The notes below the pieces were generated by a model. The model worked only from the letters and a program-made list of their open reading frames with translations, searched no databases and was not told the origin of the DNA. From the NCBI GenBank assembly GCA_905197585.1, contig CAJJZO010000108.1, positions 1 through 6,327 of the forward strand: a stretch of 6,327 bases of DNA, in the 5' to 3' direction. Of this stretch, positions 1 through 6,327 are shown piece by piece. The stretch comes from an uncultured Collinsella sp. Lineage in GTDB: Bacteria; Actinomycetota; Coriobacteriia; Coriobacteriales; Coriobacteriaceae. Each line of letters begins with the position of its first letter. Positions within the stretch are counted from its first letter, which is position 1. The translations under genes were made by a program, and so were the position numbers.

Positions 1-114
1 CGTCGCATCGGGGGCAGCATTGCCGGGGTTCGACACAACGCGGGTCGCATCGGCGCTGCCGCCAGCCTGCGCGGAACCGTAGCCGCCCATCACGGTTGTC
101 TTGTCCTGATCCAT
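1..114 (-). CDS. Unidentified protein, N-terminal 38 residues only (cut by window edge)
   Basis: An open frame starts at ATG 114-112 and runs off the left edge. A good Shine-Dalgarno sequence (GGAAAGGA at 130-123) sits 8 nt upstream of this ATG and supports the start. The visible peptide begins MDQDKTTVMGGYGSAQAGG and continues rich in Gly, Ala, Ser, Asp and Asn, with no hydrophobic segment or signal peptide. It therefore looks like a flexible, cytoplasmic N-terminal tail in front of a domain that lies outside the window. The Thr-Thr pair after acidic and basic residues superficially recalls the phosphorylated N-terminal tails of actinobacterial FHA proteins or kinases, but this is only a resemblance. 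The gene is separated from fhs by a terminator and so probably has its own promoter. I do not recognise the family. Confidence 0.7.
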   Translation of the reverse strand, partial: MDQDKTTVMGGYGSAQAGGSADATRVVSNPGNAAPDAT

Positions 115-159
115 GCAACGATTCCTTTCCGTCGCGCGTGAGCCTCAAGTTATCCATGC

Positions 160-165
160 ATTCTA
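160..165 (-). promoter_or_regulatory. Candidate -10 element for the partial gene at 1-114
   Basis: TAGAAT on the minus strand lies 46 nt upstream of the ATG at 114, in the leader between the fhs terminator and the partial gene. No good -35 hexamer is seen at 16-18 nt spacing (about CCCGTC). A short dyad at 183-199 (GACGG/CCGTC) lies just upstream. A promoter is expected here because the upstream gene is terminated, but the exact element is weakly supported. Confidence 0.3.
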
Positions 166-230
166 CCCGCGCAAAAGCCTATGACGGGCAGAGTCCGTCG
201 GTATCTACAAGACATGCGCGGGCCTAAGGA

Positions 231-270
231 TAAAACCGCCCCGCCGGGCCTTGGGGGCACGGCGGGGCGG
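231..270 (-). terminator. Rho-independent terminator of fhs
   Basis: On the minus strand a perfect 11-bp GC stem (CCGCCCCGCCG at 270-260 pairing with CGGCGGGGCGG at 246-236) encloses a 13-nt loop that can form a further short GCC/GGC pairing. It is followed directly by TTTTA (235-231). The stem begins 23 nt after the fhs stop codon, so it is placed to end the fhs transcript and isolate the next gene. Confidence 0.88.
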
Positions 271-293
271 ACAAGCAGCTATGGGCAGCAGGC

Positions 294-1961
294 TTAGAAC
301 AGGCCGGTGATGTTGCCGTCGTTGTCGACGTCGATGTTCTCTGCTGCGGGCACCTTGGGCAGACCCGGCATGGTCAGAACGCTGCCAGTCAGCGCGACCA
401 CAAAGTGGGCACCGGCGGAAACCTTGAGCTCGCGCACCGTGATGCGGAAATTCTCGGGAGCGCCCAGGGCCTTGGCGTTGTCGCTAAAGCTGTACTGCGT
501 CTTGGCCACGCACACCGGCAGGCTGCCAAAGCCGTTCTCGCGCAGCTCGGCGAGCTGGCGCTTGGCAGCCGGCGTAAAGTCGACGCCGTCGGCACGGTAA
601 ACCTTGGTGGCGACGGCCTCGAGGGCATCGGCAACATCGGCGCCGTCCTCGTAGGCAAACTTGAGCTCGCTCGGCTGCTCAATCAGACGCATGACCTCAT
701 CGGCCAGGTCGAGCGCGCCCTCGCCGCCCTTGGCCCAGACCTCGGAAAGCTTAACGTTGACGCCGAGCTTCTGGCACTCGGACTCGATGAGCGCAAGCTC
801 GGCCTCGGTGTCCGTCGGGAAGCGGTTGATGGCGACCACGCAGGGCAGACCATATACGTTCTGGATGTTGTCAACGTGACGCAGCAGGTTGGGCATGCCA
901 GCCTTGAGTGCCTCGAGGTTCTCCTCGTTGAGGTCGGCCTTGGCGACGCCACCGTTGTACTTCAGCGCACGAGCGGTCGCGACGACCACGACGGCGCTGG
1001 GGCGAACGCCCGTCATGCGGCACTTGATGTCGAGGAACTTCTCGGCACCCAGATCGGCACCGAAGCCGGCCTCGGTAATGGCAACATCGCCAAAGCGCAT
1101 CGCCATACGCGTGGCCATGATAGAGTTGCAGCCGTGGGCAATGTTGGCGAAGGGACCGCCGTGGACAAACGCGGGCGTGCCCTCGAGCGTTTGCACCAGG
1201 TTGGGCTTGAGCGCGTCCTTAAGCAACGCGGCCATGGCACCCTGGGCCTTAAGGTCGCGGGCACGGACGGGCTCGCCGGCAAAGCTATAGCCGACGACAA
1301 TCTCGCCCAAGCGTTCCTTGAGGTCGCTGATGCTCGTAGACAGGCACAGGATTGCCATGACCTCGGAGGCGACGGTGATATCGAAGCCGTCCTCGCGCGG
1401 CACGCCCTGGGCCTTACCGCCAATACCGTCGATGACGTGGCGCAGCTGACGGTCGTTCATATCGACGACGCGCTTCCAAGTGATGCGCTTAACGTCAATA
1501 CCGAGCTGATTGCCCTGCTGGATGTGGTTGTCGAGCATGGCGGCCAGCAGGTTGTTGGCAGCACCGATGGCATGGAAGTCACCGGTAAAGTGCAGGTTGA
1601 TATCCTCCATGGGGATGACCTGAGCCCAGCCGCCGCCGGCAGCACCGCCCTTAACGCCAAAGACGGGGCCGAGCGAAGGCTCGCGCAGGGCCACGGCGCT
1701 CTTGATGCCGCGACGACGCAGGCCGTCGGCCAGACCGATGGTCGTGGTGGTCTTGCCCTCGCCCGCAGGCGTTGGGTTGATAGCGGTCACGAGGACGAGC
1801 TTAGCCTGGTGATCAGTCGGCTCGTTGAGCAGTGAATAGTCAACCTTAGCCTTGTCGAAGCCGTACGGAATAAGGTGCTTAACGTCGACGCCGGCGTTCT
1901 TGGCCACCTCGGTAATAGGCAGTGGCGTGACAGAACGTGCGATTTCGATGTCAGTAGGCAT
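294..1961 (-). CDS. fhs: Formate-tetrahydrofolate ligase (10-formyl-THF synthetase)
   Basis: This cytoplasmic enzyme makes 10-formyl-tetrahydrofolate from formate, THF and ATP, feeding purine synthesis and formyl-Met-tRNA. The protein is 555 aa, matching the family's usual size of about 556. Visible motifs are the ATP-binding P-loop TPAGEGKTT at residues 64-72, the family signature [10 protein letters not shown] at 102-111 followed by [15 protein letters not shown] at 118-132, [11 protein letters not shown] at 267-277, and the second signature [11 protein letters not shown] at 328-338. The first signature is followed by Trp112, where the version I recall has Tyr. I chose ATG 1961 because a GAAAGGA site (1974-1968) sits 6 nt upstream and MPTDIEIA is a normal Fhs N-terminus. 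The longer frame to 2036 adds 25 unsupported residues that cover the likely promoter. The gene appears monocistronic, ending in a strong terminator. Confidence 0.97.
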   Translation of the reverse strand: MPTDIEIARSVTPLPITEVAKNAGVDVKHLIPYGFDKAKVDYSLLNEPTDHQAKLVLVTAINPTPAGEGKTTTTIGLADGLRRRGIKSAVALREPSLGPVFGVKGGAAGGGWAQVIPMEDINLHFTGDFHAIGAANNLLAAMLDNHIQQGNQLGIDVKRITWKRVVDMNDRQLRHVIDGIGGKAQGVPREDGFDITVASEVMAILCLSTSISDLKERLGEIVVGYSFAGEPVRARDLKAQGAMAALLKDALKPNLVQTLEGTPAFVHGGPFANIAHGCNSIMATRMAMRFGDVAITEAGFGADLGAEKFLDIKCRMTGVRPSAVVVVATARALKYNGGVAKADLNEENLEALKAGMPNLLRHVDNIQNVYGLPCVVAINRFPTDTEAELALIESECQKLGVNVKLSEVWAKGGEGALDLADEVMRLIEQPSELKFAYEDGADVADALEAVATKVYRADGVDFTPAAKRQLAELRENGFGSLPVCVAKTQYSFSDNAKALGAPENFRITVRELKVSAGAHFVVALTGSVLTMPGLPKVPAAENIDVDNDGNITGLF

Positions 1962-1967
1962 GGGCGG

Positions 1968-1974
1968 TCCTTTC
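1968..1974 (-). promoter_or_regulatory. Ribosome binding site deciding the fhs start
   Basis: GAAAGGA on the minus strand lies 6 nt before ATG 1961-1959. It fixes the fhs start at this ATG rather than at the upstream in-frame start at 2036. Confidence 0.75.
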
Positions 1975-2001
1975 GTTACCGAATGAGAAAAAGACCAATT
2001 C

Positions 2002-2007
2002 AGCATA
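2002..2007 (-). promoter_or_regulatory. Candidate -10 element for fhs
   Basis: TATGCT on the minus strand, preceded by TGC (a partly extended -10 context), is 41 nt upstream of the fhs ATG and would give a leader of roughly 30 nt. The -35 region (TTTTAC/GTTTTA) is poor. The leader is too short for a THF riboswitch and no riboswitch-like structure is seen. Because the ruvB-fhs gap (1962-2105) lacks a clear terminator, read-through from ruvCAB is also possible. Confidence 0.35.
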
Positions 2008-2105
2008 GCACGGGCGCGCAATAGTAAAACGCCCATAACCGATGAACGGCGATATGTTTACCCGATGCCCAGCGATAGTCCAACAGCCCGCCAAAACAAA
2101 GCGCC

Positions 2106-3173
2106 CTAAACGGTAGGTTCAATCCCCAGGTGCTCAAAGGTGCGAAGGGTTGCCTGACGGCCCTGCGGCGTACGAATCATCAACCCGCACTGCAGCAAAT
2201 AGGGCTCATAGACATCCTCGAGCGTGCCCGGATCCTCGCCCACCGCGCTGGCAAGGGTCGTAAGTCCCACGGCACGACCGGAGAACGTCTTGGCGAGCGT
2301 CTCCAAAATGCGAATATCCATCCAGTCCAGACCGAGCTCATCGATCTCGAAGAACTCGAGCGCCTGGCGGCAGATATCGAGCTCGATGGGGCCGTTGCCG
2401 CGCACCTGTGCGTAATCGCGCACGCGCTTGAGCAGGCGGTTGGCAAGACGCGGCGTGCCGCGCGAACGCGAGCCGATCTCGAGTGCACTGGGATGGTCGA
2501 TCGTCACGCCCAGGATAGTCGCCGAGCGCGTCACAATCTGCGCGAGCTCCTCGACCGTGTAGTAATCCAGGCGATATGAAATGCCAAAGCGGTCGCGCAA
2601 CGGGCCGGTCAACATGCCTGAGCGAGTCGTTGCCGCCACCAGCGTAAACTTGGGAATATCCAGGCGAATCGAGCGCGCCGCCGGACCCTTACCGATCACG
2701 ATATCGAGCGCAAAGTCCTCCATCGCGGGGTACAGGACCTCCTCGACCGAACGGTTGAGGCGGTGGATCTCGTCGATAAACAGCACATCACCCGGCTGCA
2801 AGTTAGTAAGGATGGCCGCCAGGTCGCCCGTGCGCGCGATGGCGGGGCCACTCGTGGTCTTAATCTGAGCGCCCAGCTCGTTGGCGATAACGGTAGCCAG
2901 CGTGGTCTTGCCCAGGCCCGGAGGACCCGAGAAAATCACGTGGTCGAGCGTCTCGCCACGGTTCTGCGCCGCTTCGATCAACACGCGCAGGCTCTGCTTG
3001 ATGTGCTCCTGGCCGCAGTAGTCGTCCAGGCGCTGGGGGCGCAAAGTGCGGTCGACATCGAGGTCCTCGGCCGTCAGCTCCGAGCCCACCATGCGCTCGC
3101 CGTGCGCCATGGATGCCGCCGGCGAGTTACCGGGCGTCGCCCACAGGTCCTGAGAGTCATCGGCTTCCCACAT
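2106..3173 (-). CDS. ruvB: Holliday junction branch migration helicase subunit RuvB
   Basis: RuvB is the AAA+ ATPase that forms hexameric rings on either side of RuvA and pumps DNA through the Holliday junction. With ATG 3173 the protein is 355 aa, within the family range. In order it shows the conserved entry [12 protein letters not shown] (about residues 44-55), Walker A GPPGLGKT at 83-90, Walker [10 protein letters not shown] around Asp134-Glu135, the sensor-1 stretch TTRSG at 182-186, the arginine-finger segment GPLRDRFG (Arg193), the sensor-2 GTPR (Arg242), and a C-terminal winged-helix domain from about 280. All key residues are present. A GTG 3 nt upstream (3176) is an alternative start. 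I prefer the ATG because a GGA lies 6 nt before it and because it gives the same TGATG overlap as ruvC/ruvA. The N-terminus before the AAA+ core is slightly longer than usual. Confidence 0.97.
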   Translation of the reverse strand: MWEADDSQDLWATPGNSPAASMAHGERMVGSELTAEDLDVDRTLRPQRLDDYCGQEHIKQSLRVLIEAAQNRGETLDHVIFSGPPGLGKTTLATVIANELGAQIKTTSGPAIARTGDLAAILTNLQPGDVLFIDEIHRLNRSVEEVLYPAMEDFALDIVIGKGPAARSIRLDIPKFTLVAATTRSGMLTGPLRDRFGISYRLDYYTVEELAQIVTRSATILGVTIDHPSALEIGSRSRGTPRLANRLLKRVRDYAQVRGNGPIELDICRQALEFFEIDELGLDWMDIRILETLAKTFSGRAVGLTTLASAVGEDPGTLEDVYEPYLLQCGLMIRTPQGRQATLRTFEHLGIEPTV

Positions 3174-3793
3174 CACGCATCCATTCCGAGTCGCTTAAGC
3201 GCCGCACCGAGCAGATCCTCGACACGCATATTCTGCCCATCATACCCGCTCAGGGCAACATCGGTCTCCTGCGGGCTAAAGCCCATGGAAAGGAGCGCCG
3301 CACGGGCATCATCGATGGCCGAGGGAGCAGCAGCGGGCACGGGCATCGCAACCTGGCCGGGAATCACGTCGACCGGCACAAAGCCCTTATCCTTGGCAAA
3401 GGTGCTCTTGAGTTCCAGGATCAGGCGCTGGGCTGTCTTTTTGCCCACACCGGGTACCTTGGCCATGCCCTTGTCGTCCTCGGCCATCACCAGCGAATAC
3501 AGCTGCCCTACGGTATAGGTGGAAAGCACGGCGAGCGCCAAGCGCGGGCCAACGCCCGAAACGGACACGAGCCGGTCGAACATCGTGCGCTCATCCTTAG
3601 AGGAAAAACCGAAAAGTGTCATGGCGTCCTCGCGCACCTGCATACGCGTGTAGAGGCGGACCTCGCCACCGGGCGTCGGCAACGTGGCCGCAGTGCTGCC
3701 CGAAATGCCGAGCTCAAAGCCAACGCCCGACACATCGACGACAGCAGAGCTCATCGTGGCCTCGACAAGCGTTCCGTGGAGCTGGGAAATCAT
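3173..3793 (-). CDS. ruvA: Holliday junction branch migration protein RuvA
   Basis: RuvA binds the four-way junction as a tetramer and loads RuvB. The 206-aa product has the standard three-domain layout: an N-terminal OB-fold (MISQLHGTL to about residue 63), the central region with two helix-hairpin-helix motifs ([16 protein letters not shown] at 76-91 and [16 protein letters not shown] at 110-125), a flexible Pro/Ala linker at about 140-158, and a C-terminal three-helix domain III at about 159-204 that contacts RuvB. The start codon overlaps the ruvC stop in a TGATG junction, and the stop overlaps the ruvB start. This indicates translational coupling in one transcript. An AGAGAGGA site about 11 nt upstream, inside the ruvC end, supports the start. 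Confidence 0.97.
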   Translation of the reverse strand: MISQLHGTLVEATMSSAVVDVSGVGFELGISGSTAATLPTPGGEVRLYTRMQVREDAMTLFGFSSKDERTMFDRLVSVSGVGPRLALAVLSTYTVGQLYSLVMAEDDKGMAKVPGVGKKTAQRLILELKSTFAKDKGFVPVDVIPGQVAMPVPAAAPSAIDDARAALLSMGFSPQETDVALSGYDGQNMRVEDLLGAALKRLGMDA

Positions 3794-4314
3794 CAGTATC
3801 CGGTTCCTCTCTGTTGATAGAACTCGCCACCGGTGAGGGCGCGGGTGCGGCTGAGGTTAACGTGGCAGATGGCGCAGGCCAGGGCATCGGCGGCATGGTC
3901 GGGATGCGGGTCGTGGTCGAGCTGTGTTAGCGTGCGTACCATATAGGCGACCTGCCGCTTGTCCGCGGCGCCGGTGCCCACCACAGCCTGTTTGATCTGC
4001 ATGGGCGTGTACTCGCCAATCTCGAGCGCGCATTCCGAAAGCGCTACGAGTGCAGCACCGCGGGCATGCGCCGTAGGGATGGCCGAGCGAACGTTGGCGC
4101 CAAAGTAGATGCTCTCGACAGCAGCCGTGTCGGGTCGATAACGCTCGACGACATCCTTAAGGTCATGGGCGATATGCGACAGGCGCACCGCGAGCGGGCT
4201 GCCCGCGCTGGTCTCGATGCAACCGTAGGCACGGCAGCGAACCTCGCCACGCCGCTCCTCGATAATCCCCCAACCCGTATGAGCCAAACCGGGGTCAATG
4301 CCCAAGATAACCAA
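3793..4314 (-). CDS. ruvC: Holliday junction resolvase RuvC (crossover junction endodeoxyribonuclease)
   Basis: RuvC is the dimeric Mg2+-dependent endonuclease that nicks Holliday junctions symmetrically in the RuvABC complex. I start it at the TTG at 4314-4312 (translated as Met), giving 173 aa beginning MVILGIDPGLAHTGWG, the normal RuvC N-terminus. A strong GAGGGGAGG site sits 5 nt upstream. The longer frame to another TTG at 4335 would read through that binding site. The RNase H-fold acidic residues are all visible: Asp7 in GIDPG, Glu67 in AAVESIYFG, and the C-terminal pair His140 and Asp143 in DHAADALA. This is the H-A-A-D version known from Thermus RuvC rather than the D-A-A-D of E. coli. 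It is the first gene of the ruvCAB unit, preceded by an SOS box. Confidence 0.96.
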   Translation of the reverse strand: MVILGIDPGLAHTGWGIIEERRGEVRCRAYGCIETSAGSPLAVRLSHIAHDLKDVVERYRPDTAAVESIYFGANVRSAIPTAHARGAALVALSECALEIGEYTPMQIKQAVVGTGAADKRQVAYMVRTLTQLDHDPHPDHAADALACAICHVNLSRTRALTGGEFYQQRGTGY

Positions 4315-4319
4315 GCCAA

Positions 4320-4328
4320 CCTCCCCTC
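4320..4328 (-). promoter_or_regulatory. Strong ribosome binding site deciding the TTG start of ruvC
   Basis: GAGGGGAGG on the minus strand is separated by 5 nt from TTG 4314-4312. It is the reason for choosing a rare TTG start over upstream alternatives. Confidence 0.75.
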
Positions 4329-4370
4329 GCCACAAGCACAGCGCAAGACAAGGCCCCGCGCATCATTCAC

Positions 4371-4382
4371 GAACGTCTGTTC
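4371..4382 (-). promoter_or_regulatory. LexA operator (SOS box) upstream of ruvCAB
   Basis: The minus strand reads TAGAACAGACGTTCGT, which contains a perfect GAAC-N4-GTTC dyad with the purine/pyrimidine positions expected of the Gram-positive/actinobacterial LexA consensus (CGAACRNNYGTTCG type). It lies 57 nt upstream of the ruvC start and directly downstream of a candidate -10, so bound LexA would cover the transcription start. ruv genes are classical SOS members in several bacteria, so motif and context agree. Confidence 0.75.
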
Positions 4383-4383
4383 T

Positions 4384-4414
4384 AGAATAACACAACGCTA
4401 GCCCTATAAGTCAG
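4384..4414 (-). promoter_or_regulatory. Candidate ruvCAB promoter
   Basis: On the minus strand CTGACT (4414-4409, -35-like, four of six matches to TTGACA) is followed after 19 nt by TATTCT (4389-4384, -10-like, four of six matches to TATAAT). The predicted start point falls inside the LexA box. A second possibility is TACAAT at about 4436-4431, further upstream. The region is visibly more AT-rich than the genes around it. Exact elements are uncertain. Confidence 0.45.
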
Positions 4415-4450
4415 CCGAGATCGAATTGTAGGTTGAGTATACGCAAGCGA

Positions 4451-4548
4451 GCGCCCGCCAGAGCGAGCAAGGTGCCTTGAAAGAGGAGGGCATTGACCTG
4501 GCGGTCATGTCCGACGATTGAAAGGCAGATTGCCGCTCTGGCGGGCGC
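4451..4548 (-). repeat. Long imperfect hairpin (98 nt) between the nadE-like gene and ruvC
   Basis: The outer arms GCGCCCGCCAGAGCG (4451-4465) and CGCTCTGGCGGGCGC (4534-4548) are perfect 15-bp inverted repeats. After a 1-nt bulge (4466) the pairing continues: GCAA/TTGC, a 2x2 internal loop, then TGCCTT/AAGGCA, so the arms reach 4478 and 4522 with about 25 bp in total. The apical region holds a further 5-bp hairpin, TGACC/GGTCA (4494-4507). The structure begins 8 nt after the stop of the upstream gene. There is no U-run on either strand, so it is not a canonical intrinsic terminator. The flanks GCAAGCGA (4443-4450) and GCAGCGA (4549-4555) are similar, which would fit a miniature inserted element with a decayed target duplication. 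A structured RNA or an mRNA 3'-end stabiliser is equally possible. Confidence 0.7.
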
Positions 4549-4556
4549 GCAGCGAC

Positions 4557-6327
4557 CTAGTTCTGAGAGAAGAACGGAAATTGTCGGGGATCAACCGGCG
4601 GATGCGGCATCGGGCCACCCTGGGGACTACCTTGCGAGCCGCCCTGACCGCCCATCATCTTATCGATGGCGTCCTGAACCTCGCCCTCGAACTTTTTCAT
4701 TCCCTCGTGCAAACGACGCTGACCGTCCTCGGAGCGCAGCTCCTCCATTTGCTCGGGCGAAATACCCAGCAGCTCGCCCAGCACGCCCATCATCTCGTTT
4801 CGCACGCGCTCGCTCGTATCCTCGTCAGCAAAACGGCGCACCTCGGCGCGCGCCAGCGAATCGACCGTCATACGCTCCTTGCCGTTAAGCCCCAGGTCGG
4901 ACCACGCGAGCATATACGGCCAGGCACGCTCGGCAAACGAACGGGCCGAGACGATCGGCGCCATCGGCAACATGCGGCGGGCAGCCTCACCCTGTCGAAC
5001 GAGCATCAGCAGCAGCGAGCAGGCCTCAGGCTTGCCAGCGGCCATCGGGATGTCGTCGAAAGCTCGATTGCGGTCCACGTGCGCCTCGAGCGCGCCATCG
5101 ACCTCACCCGGCTCAAGCCCGCCGAGCAGCTGTGCCGCGCGGTCGAGCATATCGACCGGACCGTCGATCGTCGAGAGCGCTTGCGCCAGCACGCGCTCCA
5201 TGCAATCCTCCACCGCGTTGAGCGTCACGAGCTCTTGGGGCACCACGGCAGACGTGCGGTTGCGCACACGCGCCACAAACTCAAGCGTCGACAGGTACAC
5301 ATCGCCAAAGGGCGCAAAGTCGCCCTGGTAGCCGCCGCAAAGCGCCGGCGCCGCCAGCGCATACTCGGTTTTGGACAGCGGGCTCAGCGCCATCGCACCC
5401 AGCTCGAGCGCCGTGTCCTCCAGCATGAGGCCCAGCGTGCGCGAGCGCAGACGCTCGGCATCGCCCGCCGACACGTCGCGATCGAGCACACGCGCCGCAT
5501 CCGGTGCATCGCGCTCGACGGTGCGAATGTGCAAACGCTCGGCGATGGCACGGACGGCGGCACAGCGGGCAGCCTCGGCCTCCTCCTGCGCCGGCGTAAA
5601 GATACGGTTGCGCCCCAGCACCAGGCCAATTACGTTACGCGAACCCAGAGCGTCAACGGCCAGCGCCGCCAGCAGGGATGACGGCAGGTCACCCTCGAGT
5701 GCCACCACAGCACGCGACGCACCGTGGGCTCGGGCGTTGTCGCGCACGGCGAGCACCAGCGCCTGCCACAACCACTCCTCGGAACGGAACTCGGGCAGTT
5801 CGTGATCTTCCAGGGCATCGAGCATCACGCCGCGCTGAATCTCCTGAACCAGCAGGCTCTCCTCAAAACACGGCGCCTGGGCCACCACGCGACCGCAGTC
5901 GTCGAGCACAAACGAACCGCCGGTATACACCGACTCGTCATAGGCACCGACCGGCGCCATGCAGGCAAACCACACGCTGCGCTTGGATGCGATCTTGCGG
6001 TAGGCGCCGCTGCGAACGGCGGCAATGGCGGCAGTCTCGCGGTCGGTCATGTCAAACGCGTTGAATTGGAAATACGCGATGAGGTCGACGCCGGTCGGCA
6101 ACATCTCGAGCTCGCGGTCCAAGTCAAAAATCACGGCGATGCGCACGCCGTCCACGTCGAACACCGGCGGCGCCCAACGCGTGTCGTTGTTCTCGCCACG
6201 CTGCAAGGCAATGCTCGAACGCGCCGGCACCACATGACCGTCCTTGAGCATCATGTAGTCGAGCAGCGGCTGGCCCTCAAACGAAACCGCCGCGGGCACG
6301 ATGCAGATCATGTCAAGCTCCTGGATA
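4557..6327 (-). CDS. NAD+ synthetase-like protein (nitrilase + NAD synthase domains) with degenerate active sites; 5' end outside window
   Basis: The frame stays open to the right edge. The ATG at 6311 is preceded in frame by sense codons (IQELD) and starts mid-domain, so the true start lies beyond 6327. Numbering from that ATG, residues 1 to about 165 match the second half of the nitrilase/glutaminase domain of NadE (VGAYDESVYTGGSFVLDD at 121-138, then APCFEE). Residues of about 175-470 match the NAD synthase domain (WQALVLAVRDNARAHG; SSLLAALAVDALG at 211-223; FAPFGDV at 332-338). Catalytic motifs are missing: the ICED cysteine position is Asp63, the nitrilase Lys is absent, the pyrophosphatase P-loop SGGIDS reads EGDLPS (206-211), and YGD reads CGG (325-327). 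A charged helical extension (about 475-552) and a Gly/Gln/Ser/Pro-rich tail (553-584) follow. It probably does not make NAD; a regulatory or scaffolding role is inference. The homology is confident, the function is not. Confidence 0.85.
   Translation of the reverse strand, partial: IQELDMICIVPAAVSFEGQPLLDYMMLKDGHVVPARSSIALQRGENNDTRWAPPVFDVDGVRIAVIFDLDRELEMLPTGVDLIAYFQFNAFDMTDRETAAIAAVRSGAYRKIASKRSVWFACMAPVGAYDESVYTGGSFVLDDCGRVVAQAPCFEESLLVQEIQRGVMLDALEDHELPEFRSEEWLWQALVLAVRDNARAHGASRAVVALEGDLPSSLLAALAVDALGSRNVIGLVLGRNRIFTPAQEEAEAARCAAVRAIAERLHIRTVERDAPDAARVLDRDVSAGDAERLRSRTLGLMLEDTALELGAMALSPLSKTEYALAAPALCGGYQGDFAPFGDVYLSTLEFVARVRNRTSAVVPQELVTLNAVEDCMERVLAQALSTIDGPVDMLDRAAQLLGGLEPGEVDGALEAHVDRNRAFDDIPMAAGKPEACSLLLMLVRQGEAARRMLPMAPIVSARSFAERAWPYMLAWSDLGLNGKERMTVDSLARAEVRRFADEDTSERVRNEMMGVLGELLGISPEQMEELRSEDGQRRLHEGMKKFEGEVQDAIDKMMGGQGGSQGSPQGGPMPHPPVDPRQFPFFSQN

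Noticed and set aside
405..1835. 476-codon open frame on the plus strand opposite fhs
   Set aside because: It is exactly antisense to a clearly identified, fully conserved Fhs. The translation has no recognisable motifs and is rich in residues produced by the reverse complement of GC-biased codons, so it is a shadow frame.
1962..2007. A tetrahydrofolate riboswitch upstream of fhs
   Set aside because: The predicted leader is about 30 nt and shows no conserved THF-riboswitch sequence or pseudoknot arms.
2012..2034. GGGCG/CGCCC dyad as a ruvB terminator
   Set aside because: Only 5 bp with a 13-nt loop and no U-tract. It also overlaps the likely fhs promoter region.
4432..4521. Plus-strand peptide across the hairpin ending KEEGIDLAVMSDD
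   Set aside because: It looks protein-like, but there is no ATG or GTG start. The only candidate is TTG 4477, which gives 14 residues without a ribosome binding site. The hairpin explains the sequence better.
4451..4548. Reading the long hairpin as a Rho-independent terminator
   Set aside because: There is no run of T after either arm on either strand, and the structure has a long, partly paired interior, unlike a compact terminator.
4518..5681. 387-codon open frame on the plus strand opposite the nadE-like gene
   Set aside because: The translation is dominated by Arg, His, Leu and Gln, typical of an antisense shadow in GC-rich DNA. The minus-strand frame has clear family homology.
4557..6311. 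ATG at 6311 as the true start of the nadE-like gene
   Set aside because: The frame continues open upstream to the window edge, the ATG falls in the middle of the nitrilase domain, and the N-terminal half with the catalytic Glu region would be missing.

Overview
The window is GC-rich bacterial DNA. All five clear genes, plus a sixth cut by the left edge, lie on the minus strand, so transcription runs from high to low coordinates. The base composition, the GGAGG-type ribosome binding sites, the Gram-positive/actinobacterial SOS-box type and the protein flavour suggest a high-GC actinobacterium, possibly a gut Coriobacteriia such as Collinsella. That placement is an inference from general character, because no rRNA or other decisive marker is present.

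Layout in the direction of transcription: (1) 6327-4557 is the 3' part of a large protein homologous to glutamine-dependent NAD+ synthetase (nitrilase domain plus NAD synthase domain). The active-site motifs that can be seen are degenerate, and an extra C-terminal tail is present. Its start lies outside the window. (2) 4556-4315 is intergenic. It holds a 98-nt imperfect hairpin directly behind the NadE-like stop codon, then a promoter region with a GAAC-N4-GTTC LexA (SOS) box. (3) 4314-2106 is ruvC-ruvA-ruvB, with stop and start codons overlapping at both junctions. Together they encode the complete Holliday-junction branch migration and resolution machine. (4) 2105-1962 is a short gap with a candidate promoter and no convincing terminator. 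(5) 1961-294 is fhs, formate-tetrahydrofolate ligase, followed by a strong Rho-independent terminator at 270-231. (6) 230-115 is the leader of a further minus-strand gene, of which only the first 38 codons (114-1) are in the window.

The ruvCAB unit, with its SOS box, reads as a DNA-damage-inducible recombination operon, and fhs as a self-contained one-carbon metabolism gene. Most of the window is ordinary housekeeping. The parts worth a second look are the apparent pseudo-enzyme NadE paralogue, its lineage-specific-looking tail, and the long hairpin between it and ruvC.
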